From Nipponacmea schrenckii (lineage: Eukaryota > Mollusca > Gastropoda > Lottiidae), in assembly GCA_030562195.1 (NCBI GenBank), contig CM060203.1:11608208-11672207 (forward strand): DNA of 64,000 nt, in the 5' to 3' direction. The position numbers and the translations under genes are program-made. The notes beneath the pieces were generated by a model. It saw only the letters and a list, made by a program, of their open reading frames with translations. It searched no databases and had not been told where the DNA came from. Positions 46,194 to 57,865 of the stretch are shown piece after piece. Position 1 is the stretch's first letter. The number at the start of each line of letters is the position of its first letter.

Positions 46194-47239
46194 TATTGAT
46201 ATTATCTCAATAAGTGTAAGAAAATGATAAAACTAAAACTTAGAGATAATACTACCCTGTCCAATATTTGATTTGGGTTCAAGGTTGCTATGATATCAAT
46301 AACTTTACTTAAAGGGATAGTTTAAGATCCTCAGCAATTTCTAAACTGTTATATTAACTCTTTTACAATTATTTTTTTTTATGGATTATGACAAAATTTG
46401 AATTATATGTGTACATGATAAAGAACTGGTTTCTTGATGGATTTTGACGAATTGTGAATGTTTGTCTTCACTTAGGGATGAACCCTATTGAAAATCAGTC
46501 AAATTGAAAAATATTTACTATGAGTTATTGCCCTTGTTCTTGAACTATTTATAGAGAGATCGTTTCTTGGTGGATTTTGATTAAATTTTGTTCTAGTGCT
46601 TGATATAAACCAAGGGTGAGCCCAGTTAAAAATCAGACCAATTGAAACATATTTACTATGAGTTATTGTTCCGGTTCTGAAAAAGCGTTGGGTTTATTGT
46701 GGTCACACCATAGAGCTGATTTCTTGATGGATTTTGGTGTGAGTGTAAGGAAAACCTTACTGAAAATCACAAAAATCTTTTATTTACAGATAACTGTTGT
46801 CAACTTCATAGATGACGTACTATGATGTCTATCACTGCTTTTATTTCTTTCTTATTCTCTTTTAAAACAAATTCATTTGATTACTATAGTATCAATTTGG
46901 TTACTTAAGCATTTGTTTAATTTTTGAAGTATGCATTTGGCTACTAGTAATCATTATCCATTTTATTTATATAGTGTCATTTTATTTACTATAATTTTTT
47001 TGATTACTATAAAGAAATCCTTTTGTTACTATAATATTCATTTGATTATGATAGTGTCTATTTGGTTACTTAAGTACCCATTTGATAATCTGGCATTCAA
47101 TTTGCTATTATAATCATCATTTGTTACTGAATGAATGTTGTATTCTAAACTCCTGTTGTAAAGTTTAAAGGGAAACTACTCTATATTTATAAACGACAAA
47201 GGTTTTAAACCATCTATTTTATTCAAAACTAAAAACAGA
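46194..47239. other. Intergenic with a dispersed repeat array
   Basis: At 46420-46780 three units of the 'gggatgaaccctattgaaaa' / 'atttactatgagttattgcc' family lie in tandem, in the orientation opposite to 35560-35815. The rest, 46830-47120, is low-complexity with repeated 'catttgattactatagt'-like phrases. No gene was seen. Confidence 0.6.
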
Positions 47240-50200
47240 CTATCCCTCATCACCTGGTAAAACTTCACCACATTCAAACCTGACAAAATCTACTACTTCT
47301 AAATTATTATCTGTAACAACATCTTTGACTAACACTGAAGAATCTAACAAATACTCCTGAAATAACAGTCTTTCTTCATTGTCTCCTTGTGAAGGCATCT
47401 CGTCATCCAGTTCACCAATAGTCTTAGGATTCATGCCCACAATATGCTGACAAATTCCATTTTTGATTGCTAAATCATCCTCAGAATTATTTCCATCAGC
47501 ACCTTGTTGTATTTCAACTATCGTTCCATATTTCCCTACTTGATAATTTTCAAAGCCTTCTGGAGGTTTTATATCAGCTTCTGTAAATCAACAAAATATT
47601 TCAGTTATACACCCAGGTGATAAGCAATGAACTCTGTTAGATTTTAACAATTGTTCAATGAGACAAGTTTTTCATTTATTAGATTATTATTCAAATTAGA
47701 TTCCCAGAAAGGCACCAAAATCCCATCTAGGTAAATGTTAATCTTCTTGAAACTACAATAAGCTTTCAGTACTATAAAACTGACAAAACAGACATGATTT
47801 TTTATATTGAAAGAGATTTAAGCATTCTTTCCAAAAGATAAATTTAAAGTATAAATGATATACTCAGGAAATGGTGTATATTCATCAATCTATGCTAGAC
47901 TGAAGGTTTTAAGAGAGGTAACGTCCCACCCACCCTGCTTACCTGACACATGAACATAAGAATAGAGTTGTGATTGGGGTGAGGCTACTACATGGACAGC
48001 CCTTCTTATTGCCATGTTTTCACCAATACTACCCACATTGTATGCCACCATATCTTGTAATGTTTTACCATCTGGTGTTACAATAGAGTTCACCACTTCT
48101 TTATCAAGTTCTAACTAAAATATAAAACATGGCTTTCCCCTTACTATATATAAGATATAAGAGACAATAATTGGTACTTTACAATTCAAATTAATGACAG
48201 GCCATTTGAGTTCCCTCAATCATTTATTGAATAGTTTGTATACAGTTTATGTATGAAAGGAATAATTCATTTGCAAATATATGTCCTATATTTTGTTTGC
48301 TGTCAGATTAACTTTGTTGCTAACATATATGGACATATGTAATTATTTATAAAACTATCAGTAATTATTGATAAAACTACAATTAATAGTTGATCAACTA
48401 TCAGTAATTATTGATAAAACTACAATTAATAGTTGATCAACTACCAGTAATTATTGATAAAACTACCAATAATTATTGATAAAACTAACATTAATTATTG
48501 ATAAAACTACCAACAATTATTGATCAACTACTAGTAAATATTGATAAAACTACCATTAATAATTGATAAAACTACCAGTAATTATTGATAAACTACCAGT
48601 AATAATTGATCAACTACCCGTAATTATTTATAAAACTATCAGTAATTATTGATAAAACTTATCAGTAATTATTGATAAAATTATGAGTAATTATTGATAA
48701 AATTATATTAAGTAATTTTTTATAAAACAACAAGAGTTATATTTTTGTGATTTTACTTTCATTCTAAGAGAATAGAGAATATCAATAGAAAATAACTTAC
48801 AGTATTTGCAGTTATATTATTACAATGGTTGCTACAGCTTTTTAATAAATTTGATACCAATTCTACAAACTTCATATTCCTACCAACAAAATCAGTTTCA
48901 CAATTAACCTGAAAAAGTCATAATGGTTAGCTATCAGTGCCACTTTTCAGAAGTCAAATCCTACTTATAGCATCCCTGTAACAATTGTATAGTATTATCA
49001 AAATTTAAAGCAGCCAATACATTATTATTATATTCTTTAAGATAATGCCAACATCGCCTTTACCAGTTTGAGAAGTACTAACAATATAGAACATATAATC
49101 TTACTTCTATCATAGTAGCAGATTTCTGATCCCCAACTAATCCAATCAAACCTTGGGACATTGGTCTAGATTGTAATTTAGTTGCCCTAGCCCAACCTTC
49201 TTTCTGAGCTTGTTCTTGTAACCATTCTTCTGCCTAAAAGAAATAATCAAAAATAGCTATGTAAAAATTGCAGTACAACCTCAGTAGAAATCATGTCTCT
49301 CCTGCAGTACAATCCCAGTAGAAATCATTCCTATCCTACAGTACAACCTCAGTAGAAATCATGTTTCTCCTGCAGTACAATCCCAGTAGAAATCATTCCT
49401 CTCCTACAGTACAACCTCAGTAGAAATCGTGTCTCTCCTGCAGTACAATCCCAGTAGAAAGCATGCCTCTCCTACAGTACAACCACAGTAGAAATCATGT
49501 CTATCCTGAAGTACAACCTCAGTAGAAATCAAGTCTATCTTAAAGTACAACCTCAGTAGAAATCATGTCTGTCCTGCAATAGAACCACAGTAGAAATCAT
49601 GTCTATCTTGCAGTACAACCACAGTAGAAATCGTGTATCTTCCGCAGAACAAACACAGTAGAATTTATCTCTATCTTGAAGTACAACCTCAGTACTAATC
49701 ATGTCTCTCTTGAAGTACAACCTCAGTAGTAATCATGTCTCTTTTGAGTACAACCTCAGTAGAAATCAAGTGTCTCCTAAAGTAAATTCCCAGTAGAAAT
49801 CATGTCTGTCCTGCAGTACAAACACAGTAGAAATCATGTCTATCTTGAAGTACAACCTCAGTAGAAATCAAGTGTCTCCTACAGTAAATTCCCAGTAGAA
49901 ATCATGTCAGTCCTGCAGTACACAGTAGAAATCATGTCTATCTTGAAGTACAACCTCAGTAGAAATCACGTCTCTCCTGCAGTACAACCTCAGTAATAAT
50001 CATGTCTCTCTTGAAGTAAAACCTAGGTAAAAATCACGTCTTTTCTGCAGTACAACCTCAGTAGTAATCATGTCTCTTCTGCAGTACAACCTCTCTTTTA
50101 CAGTACAAACTCAGTAGAAATCATGTCTCTCCTGTAGTACAACCTCAGTAAAAATCAAATCTCTTCTGTAGTACAACCTCTCTTCTACAGTACAACCTCA

Positions 50201-51664
50201 TTAGAAATCATGTCATACACTAAAAGCTTAGGTTTCTCCTGCAGCAGAACAGCTTCAGTATGTTTGTTAATATTCCACAGGAAGCAGGAGTAAAGAAAAT
50301 GTTAACAAAATGCAAAAAAAAGTCCTACATTTTCATTAGAAATTTGTGACAATTTATTTTTTACGTACCTTTTCGACTTTGGCGAAAACGTATTGTAATC
50401 GTTCGGATTATTTTATTTTATTTTTTTTTTTGTAATTCTTGGATGAGTTTGCAGACAAACTGGTAAAAGGTGCAGAAATTCTAAATCTACAGTTGATCTT
50501 AGAATGATTTCTATTATCAAATAAAACAAAACCGGAAGTTCTATCTCTGACAGGAAGTGAGAACCGGAAGTTCAGGTTTTTTTGCTTTAGCAAGTTTATT
50601 TTCAGTTCGATTTTGACCGGATTTTCAGATTTGAAAAGTTCAATGTATTTGTCAACTAACAATTATAGGTTTTATGCAATTAGGTTAAATATTTTATCCA
50701 CGATTTGCAATTCAATATTCAAGGGTCATCGGCAAAAATTTCAGACCGTGATTTCTCCTTTAATATAAATGGTAAAATTTTGAAACTTTACCAGTTGATA
50801 GGCGATATGTTTATAATTTTTGAAAAAATGTGAAAAAAAAAATTCCACTTCCGGTTTAGCCTCAAATGACGTAATTACGTAACTTCCGGTCTATAACTGC
50901 TAGGTGAAAAGTGAAAACTGTTTTATAAATAACTTGTCAATAGTAATTGATTTGACCTAAATAATTAGGTCAAGCTGCCATATCGGCCGCCATTTTGAAT
51001 TTTCGTTACAATTCTTAAATCCGAAATTCAGACACTACTGATAGACCGATTTTGATGAAATTTAACACATAGATACAATGGATCATTATCTACCTTTTCT
51101 TGGAGACCGATTTTCAAATTTCGTATTTTCTTTCGAATTATTTAAATTTCGATTTTTTCAAAATTAGGTCACTTTAACGGGTACGGAAGGTGTGACCCAC
51201 TTAATCTATGACCTTGAAAATTAGGTCAAATAATATTCAATATATTGTCGACGAGTAGATATTTTTTAATTTGGCTTACTTAAAAAATTCATAGAGATAA
51301 GTGTACTTAAATACAGCTAAAATTGATAATTTTCATATTTTCGCCATCATTAACCGTTACGGAAGGTGTGACCTAATTATTTTATGACTTTGAAAACTAG
51401 GTCAAATGATATTCAATATATTGTCTAGATGTAGGTAATTGCAAATTTAGCCTACATAATATTTTAAGGCTCTCGAAATACGTTCATAATTGTGACAATT
51501 TAGTTTTTTACCTTTTCAAAGTTATTGTCAAATTTAACCAAGGCGTTTTTACAGTTGATAATTGGGAAGCCTGTCTTTTTCCGTAGTTTACTCAAAAAAG
51601 GTTTATCAACCTTGGTACAAAATCCTCGTATTGTACCAATTACACATGATTTAAACAACAACAT
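47240..51664 (-). CDS. TSFM: Mitochondrial elongation factor Ts
   Basis: It recharges mitochondrial EF-Tu by exchanging GDP for GTP during organelle translation. Exons: 51512-51664, 49105-49233, 48801-48908, 47943-48114, 47240-47580; phases agree, about 300 residues (human 325). Exon 1 has a short leader rich in Cys, Thr, Arg and Lys with no acidic residue (MLLFKSCVIGTIRGFC), then the UBA-like N-domain LRKKTGFPIINCKNAL. The exons that follow give AEEWLQEQAQKEGWARA and SQGLIGLV, then the core VNCETDFVGRN (the EF-Ts signature TDFV), GENMAIRRAV, and the C-terminal subdomain ending GDEG. Introns 1 and 3 are swollen by tandem repeats. The start ATG 51664 is the first in the frame and fits the leader. 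Confidence 0.94.
48340..48730. repeat. About 22-bp tandem repeat in TSFM intron 3
   Basis: Seventeen or so variants of 'taattattgataaaactacc', some with 'gatcaactac' instead, in the intron between exons 47943-48114 and 48801-48908. Purely A+T-rich and non-coding. Confidence 0.9.
49265..50230. repeat. 34-bp tandem repeat in TSFM intron 1
   Basis: About 28 units containing 'cagtacaacctcagtagaaa' followed by 'tcatgtctctcctg', with drift in both halves. It begins about 30 bases upstream of exon 49105-49233, near its splice branch region. Confidence 0.92.
50831..51450. repeat. Diverged direct repeats in TSFM intron 1
   Basis: 'tacggaaggtgtgacc' occurs at 51182 and about 51357, each followed by 'aggtcaaat' and 'atattcaatatattgtc', giving a 175-bp period. 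'gacctaaataattaggtca' (about 50953) is a palindrome. Probably remains of a dispersed element; no coding sequence. Confidence 0.6.
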
Positions 51665-54600
51665 ATTTCTTTATTAACCACTGGTTTCTGCAAATTAACA
51701 AATATACATTTAATGAATTAAAGAGTTTACGATTTATTGCCAGGAATACAATCAATTTTTGCCTGCTGTAGATGAAAGAACTCTGATGCTGCAAATTAAG
51801 GAGATTATCTTGCTGAACAGCAGCAAGAATATTCGTGTCCATTTACTGTTAATTCAGAATTCAAAAACAAGGAAATGAAGAGACTAAAAATAATCAAAAT
51901 GCAATCCTTTGGTTGATTTCGCATAAGTATGGAATTGATAGATTTTTGACAGACGATTGTTCTCCTTTAGGCTACTGATGGGAGAAGTAGTGAGAAGATC
52001 AGCCTTTCAAGGAAGGCACCACTTCTGGTTCCTCCTGTCAACCACACTGGCTGAAGTAAGGGAAGAATTTTTATAGTAAATTATATTTACAAAGTAATAG
52101 AATAATGTGACACTCAGTGGGCTATGGAAGCCGATAGCAGCCATCCTCTTTTTTCAATGTCTCAAAGTCGCCGGATTTCAAAGTCGCCAACTTGTGGAGT
52201 TGGCGGCCTATGACAGAGATTAAATGAGATAAATACTCTACAAACAAACAGTGAACTTGTGGAAAAATGTTATCTACCGGTATTAAGTCATTGCCAATGG
52301 CGATATTATACTTTAAGTTATAGGCGAGTAGACAAATGGTCGAAGTGTCTCTTCTTGTTGCACGCTACTCTCAAAACTTTAGCAGAAGAAACTTCAGTCA
52401 ACACAATTGTTTATTATGCTTTTGCAGAAATTAGTTTGTTATGAATACTTACCGTAAGTATCAAGATTCATACAAGCTTTATGCAATTTTAGTAATATTT
52501 GCCCTTGTTGCTGATGAAAAGCCATTAAGGGTAATGATAGCTTTGAACGTCCAGTGCATTATGTGTTCGATACAAAATTACGGCAAGCTAATCAGAACCG
52601 TTCCCTTCAAGTGTTTATACCGATGTCAAATCGTACTTTTAAGACGATTCGCCCATATCATAATTTCCATGATCTGCCTTTTTACTACACTTAGTAATAA
52701 ACGTCATTCTTTCATTTATGTTGTATAAATTTTCTTTTTGATCCATTAATCAACCTACTCTGCACACTTAATGTGGAACTTCATGGTATGTAAACAAACA
52801 CCCTGATCCTTGTGTTCAGGTTGAAGGATAAAAAACATTCCATGTAAACAATAATTCATGAAACTTGGATATCAAAAGAGGAGCCTCATGGCGAAGATCT
52901 ATCCAAACAAGTTGGTTAATGGAGAAATATTGTCAATTACTCCCATGACAATCTTGAGTTTTACTGCTTTTTTACCTTGTTGTACCAAGATACTATTAAT
53001 CCCGCTCTTTTAGACACCAAGCATGGACAGAGTTCTGTCATCTGGAAAAAAACTGTGGTGTTAAAAAGACTTGTAGGTAACAAATGAAAAAGACAATTGT
53101 TTTGTTATAAAAGTCATTTTTTCCAAGTGCTTATATACAATATACAATTCCATAACAGAAAAATTCATTTGTATAACATTTCATATAACATAGGTAAAAT
53201 TTCTTTACACTCAAAGCAGATTAAAGTTATATAAACCATTGATTTTTTTTGCATGCCAGTTTCCTTTGCTTAGTCTTTTCCAGTATTGAAAGTACTGGAA
53301 ACACAACAACTAAAAAGTGATGTCTATAATAATGTAGTCCCTAATATTAAAATTATCACAAAATTTCTATGGACCAAACAATTTTAACAAATTTGACAAG
53401 CAATACAGAAAATGTATCAGACAGAAAATTGACTTGAAATAAACCAATATAAAGTTAAGACTGAGGGTCTTTATGATAAAATTAATGAACTGTGTATAAA
53501 TTCATATTAGCTATCTACTTGCATTTACAGGTATTATTGTCACCAATTAAAGAAAATGTAACAGTGTAAATTTCAAAAGCAGAATCCTAATAGATAAACA
53601 TAAGAAACCAAGAACTTCCCTGCAGTATATTATCAACAATTTTAGTGAGGTTTAAACTATACTCTTAAAGCTCTATGGTTTAACACCAACATCTAATGTA
53701 AGGTTTCCTGAGAGCAGTCAGTTTTAAAAATTTAAAGTATTGTTCCTGCAATACTTTGGCAATTTTGCAAGTATTCAAGAAACCTATAGAAGTCAATAGC
53801 AATTAACTAAATTGTCTTCTTATTGGTGTTGACACTAACACAATCCTTACCCAATGTGTTGTACATGGTAATCAAACCTAATCATACATTGATTAAAATT
53901 TTCATTATAAATCTATCATATATATAAATATACACTCAACTAATAATATAATTATATCCATATATGTACAAAGTCATCATTCAATTTTTCATTTCATTTT
54001 TAAAAAAAAAATTGTAGTTATTATAGAAGCAGATTGTGTAATCAAATCCTTAAAGTTAAATAAATAAAAAATCTACAAGACACTAGGCAATTTTCTGACC
54101 CTACATTAAATATTTTATGAAAAGGCCTAATTTTTACAGCTATCTTTTGTTATCTGGCCAAATTATGCATGAGTTTTAAAGTATATTGCCATTTGCTTCA
54201 CTTTCTCAGAAGCTACTGCATGACCACGGCCCAGCAACTACTATCAACTAAATGGTTTCAATTGAAAACATGATCTAATCTAATTGCTAGAAAGTAGAAA
54301 TATATACCCTCATAAGCATCAGCAGGTTTAATAAGTTCATTAAAACCAGCAATTGATCAGATTCTTCTACATACTGCTAGCAGTTCTTGATGATCCAGTA
54401 GCTGGATTCTATTAGTCTTGGTAATAACTCTAGAAATTTATACAAAAAAGGACAAAATATTTCATTTTACAAAAAAGGAATAAAAAAGGTTACTTATCAA
54501 AATGTACTTCCTAACAAAATAACACAAGGAAGAACAGCAGTCAATAGACATTGTGACAGTATCTTTACCTGTAAATACACAGCTTGCAACACTGAGTACC

Positions 54601-55900
54601 GGTACCAACATATGATTAGGTAATAACATTTCTAATATTTATGCATTCATGATATAAAAACTTAAAAGCTGAAGAGAAAAAAAACAATTCTGATACAGGT
54701 AACAATTATACAATGACTTGCTTCCATAAATAAAATTAAAAATTCTAGTTATAATAATATATCAGTATTTGGTCATACAATATAAGCATAATTTAATTTA
54801 AAAAAAACTTTCAGATTATTGTAGGCTACAGGTATCTAGACCATAAAGTGGTTTAAAATATAGACAGGTTATTACAGTCACAAACATATCATTATTAGAT
54901 GTTATAAAGAATCTTCTCCAAAATGAGAACTGGCCTGGATTCATATTGTCCAATGTACATTATTGGAACAGAATTAGAGAAGACAATCAGTTTAGTGGCA
55001 GTAATATTAAACTGCTTAAAGAGTTACTTGTGGTGACTGATTGGTGAACATTGAAAACTTAAATGAAAAAGAAATACTTTCTTTATATGACGACACTTTA
55101 ACAAATGGTATGGCTGCCTGCGTCAAGAATTGTGCTAGAAGAAGTATATATACAGGGCTGTTGATTTGGTTTTGATCTAAGCTTGAATATGTCTACTATT
55201 TCTGGATTCTAAATATTTTTGGATAACATAAGACAATATATCAATGTATTAATAAATAAGAAAACTTCCTTAAATCTAAATTATTCAATGTCACAAAATG
55301 CAACCAACTGCCCCAAGTTACCCAATGATAGGATGAATTAACTTAACTTGTTTGTGATAGGAAAATTTCAATTGGAATGAAAAACAATTTTATGCCAATG
55401 AAGTCGACTTTAACAAATAATCATAATAATTCTTAATTATCAACTAATTTTACTAATAGAGGGATAGTTGGACTCTTTGAAAATAGTTAACTACAGTCAT
55501 CAATATTTAATTGCTATCCTGATATATACAGGTATTGAAGCCTGTTTTCTTCCTAATTAAATAGCCAAAAATTGCCAATTGCATGGACTGAACATTCCTG
55601 TCCCAAATAGTTTGCAATGGAGTCTTTGTACCAGCTGAAAATTTTCATTATATTTCTTATTCAGACTTATTTGTAGACCTGAATTTTCTTATTACTGACC
55701 CAATTATTTACTAGTACTGGTATATCAATTCACACTAACTGCTTATGAAAGAGTGTGTTCATAAGCGAGAAATTTTTGAACTTGTAGTTGCAACTTTCCA
55801 AGCTTTAGAGAACATTAACTTGAAAATTCTCAGGAAGCATTCTTGTTCTTTTACAATAACATTACAAAAGTCCAACTATTCCAAACTAAATACTTTAAAG
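51665..55900. other. Intergenic and probable long 3' region of the MAP kinase kinase gene
   Basis: About 4.2 kb without a supported gene. The right part, perhaps from 53,000 to 55,900, is A+T-rich and without repeats, as expected for a long 3' untranslated region of the minus-strand kinase, but no poly(A) site is decisive. Two plus-strand frames at 52259-52728 have unremarkable composition and no family resemblance. Confidence 0.5.
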
Positions 55901-56917
55901 TCAGGAATTGTCATTTAAGTCTCCATGTTTGGACAAAACATTATTTACAAACGCAGCCATATCTACAGGAGGATTATCCACCTTAGTTAAAAATGGATGC
56001 TCTAATAATTGAGGATAATTAGGCCTATTATTATAATTCTTTTGTAAACATTGAATAACAAAATCTTCAAATTCCTTTGAAAATTTATCAGCAGGTAATC
56101 TTGGTGGTTCATCAACAACCACTTGTCTGATTTGCTCAAACGGAGTTTTCCATGTTGAATAAGGGAAGACACCAGTTGCCAATTCTATCATTGTAATTCC
56201 TAGACTCCAAACATCAGACCTAATGTCATAGCCTTCAGATGGATTATCTGGATTAATACGTTCAGGACCCATGTAAGGTCGACAGCCTGCATCCTTTGTA
56301 CGGGCAATAGAGTCCACTAAATAGCCACTGATTCCAAAATCACAGATCTTCACTTCACCCTTTCGATTTATTAGAATATTTGAAGGCTTAACATCACGAT
56401 GAATAACTTGTAACTCTGAGTGAAGGTAGTGCAAAGCCTTAACAACTGACAGCGCGATATTTCTCAGAACAGTTTCTGGAATCTTGTCTCCGTCTTTGAT
56501 GATTGCTTTATAAAGTTTGTCTAAAGAAGTCTCCATTACTTCCATACAAATCCAAACATCTCCTTCTCTAAACAAGGCTCCATAAAAATGTACTGTGTAA
56601 GGGCATGAACCACTCCTCATGTTTATGTCCAAGTCCATGAGTAAACGTTTTTGTTCTTGATTATTTACTGTGGCCTGTATCCTTTTTACAGCAATCACAA
56701 TACCACTTTGAGCGTGTTTCATTTCTTCCACAACTCCATAGGCACCGCGTCCCAAAAGCCTTAATCGTTGCAGGTCAGTAGCATCACATACGAAAGTTTG
56801 TTCACCAATCGTCAGTGTTGCCCTTGAATCCATATCAGGCCTCGGTGGTTGCGGGCTCGCTGGAGGCTCGGCAGAAATGCCAAGCTTAGCAAGCTTTGGC
56901 CCTTTTGGGCCTGGCAT
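55901..56917 (-). CDS. MAP2K6: MAP kinase kinase, MKK3/MKK6 type (p38 activator)
   Basis: A dual-specificity kinase that phosphorylates p38 MAP kinases in stress and immune signalling. A single 338-residue frame without introns. Residues 3-14 (GPKGPKLAKLGI) fit a basic-hydrophobic p38 docking site. Kinase landmarks: Gly loop LGRGAYGVV (55-63), Lys78 in AVKRI, HRDVKPSN with catalytic Asp175, DFG Asp193, activation-loop Ser203 and Thr207 (DSIARTKDAG) for upstream kinases, and SDVWSLGITMIELA. The stretch LLMDLDI and the end VDMAAFVNNVL are MKK3/6-like. The usual APE motif reads GPE (Gly217, codon GGT at 56267-56269). The start is supported by a docking site and by MPGPKG just inside a G+C-rich 5' region. 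Either MAP2K3 or MAP2K6 would be an equal name in an invertebrate. Confidence 0.94.
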   Translation of the reverse strand: MPGPKGPKLAKLGISAEPPASPQPPRPDMDSRATLTIGEQTFVCDATDLQRLRLLGRGAYGVVEEMKHAQSGIVIAVKRIQATVNNQEQKRLLMDLDINMRSGSCPYTVHFYGALFREGDVWICMEVMETSLDKLYKAIIKDGDKIPETVLRNIALSVVKALHYLHSELQVIHRDVKPSNILINRKGEVKICDFGISGYLVDSIARTKDAGCRPYMGPERINPDNPSEGYDIRSDVWSLGITMIELATGVFPYSTWKTPFEQIRQVVVDEPPRLPADKFSKEFEDFVIQCLQKNYNNRPNYPQLLEHPFLTKVDNPPVDMAAFVNNVLSKHGDLNDNS

Positions 56918-57865
56918 CTTGACTGTTCGGTTGCAGTGACGCTTGTAGCAAAAAGAAGCACTTCACATGCTATTTTTGCTGGAAATTCTTTACCGAAACT
57001 AACAGTCACCCATTCCTGTTGTGGGTGTCAGCTATATTAAATCGGTGTAAACTCGTGAAACTCCTATGTAAATTTGACCTAGTATTCGCCAATGAGTCAT
57101 CAGAATTCTTGATCACCCAGACACTAAATTTAATAGGACATCCTGGCTAATATGTTTATTTCCTGGTCTTTTTCCGAGAAAATGAATAAAAGTAGGAACA
57201 CGAGGAAAAATAAAAAATAAACAACTGTTCAACATTAGGGATGTTAAGTTATATAGCGACACCACCATCCAATAATGTATTCACAACCTAAAAAATATAC
57301 ATTTTTGGGTTAAACCTAACTACTTTTATAAAATATACTCTCCTATAGGAACATTGATCGAGGTTGATTTTTAGAAGAAATTTACAAATTATCTAACAAG
57401 GAGCAAATATACCATGGACAAGAACAGTACTCAAATAATTTGAAGCAGATAATAAATCCTATGATTAGAAATTTGTTGCCAGTAAAAAATCAAATACAAG
57501 TAAGCCGTAAATGTATACTGCGATTTATTTCTCCAATCACCAACAGAAACCTAAAAGTAAGTATAGGAGTAAGGACTCCGTCAGACGTCAGTAAAAGTAT
57601 AGTCTCTGACTTTAAGTAAGATATATTTTTATTTGCTTATAAAATTCATATTTATAGATACTTAAATATAAACAAACACGGGTCACATGCATCATTGAAT
57701 TTTATATCATTTCTATCATTTGTATCTCTAAGCATTTGGGTAATTGAACTGTCTTTACAACCTCCACAACAGATGGGTCTTATGTAAATGGTATCAAAAA
57801 ACATTCTACACCGCCTAAGGAAATTCTATAATGACGTATAGAGTCACGTGTATCTAATTCCCAAA
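56918..57865. promoter_or_regulatory. Shared divergent promoter region of the MKK gene and CASC3
   Basis: The two start codons face away from each other across 948 bp. GTCACGTG (57843-57850), an E-box of the USF/TFE type, lies 15 bases before the CASC3 ATG. AAAATGGCGG (57863-57872) spans that ATG and matches the YY1 core AANATGGCGG, which often overlaps start codons. CAGACGTCAG near 57580 is CRE-like. No TATA box was placed. Confidence 0.5.

Noticed and set aside
52259..52728. Two plus-strand reading frames as a gene
   Set aside because: No recognisable domain, unremarkable composition, no splice-consistent partner.
57848..57865. Upstream in-frame ATG (57848) as the CASC3 start
   Set aside because: It adds six residues before MADRRRRRGS, which matches the family N-terminus; the second ATG also sits in a better context.
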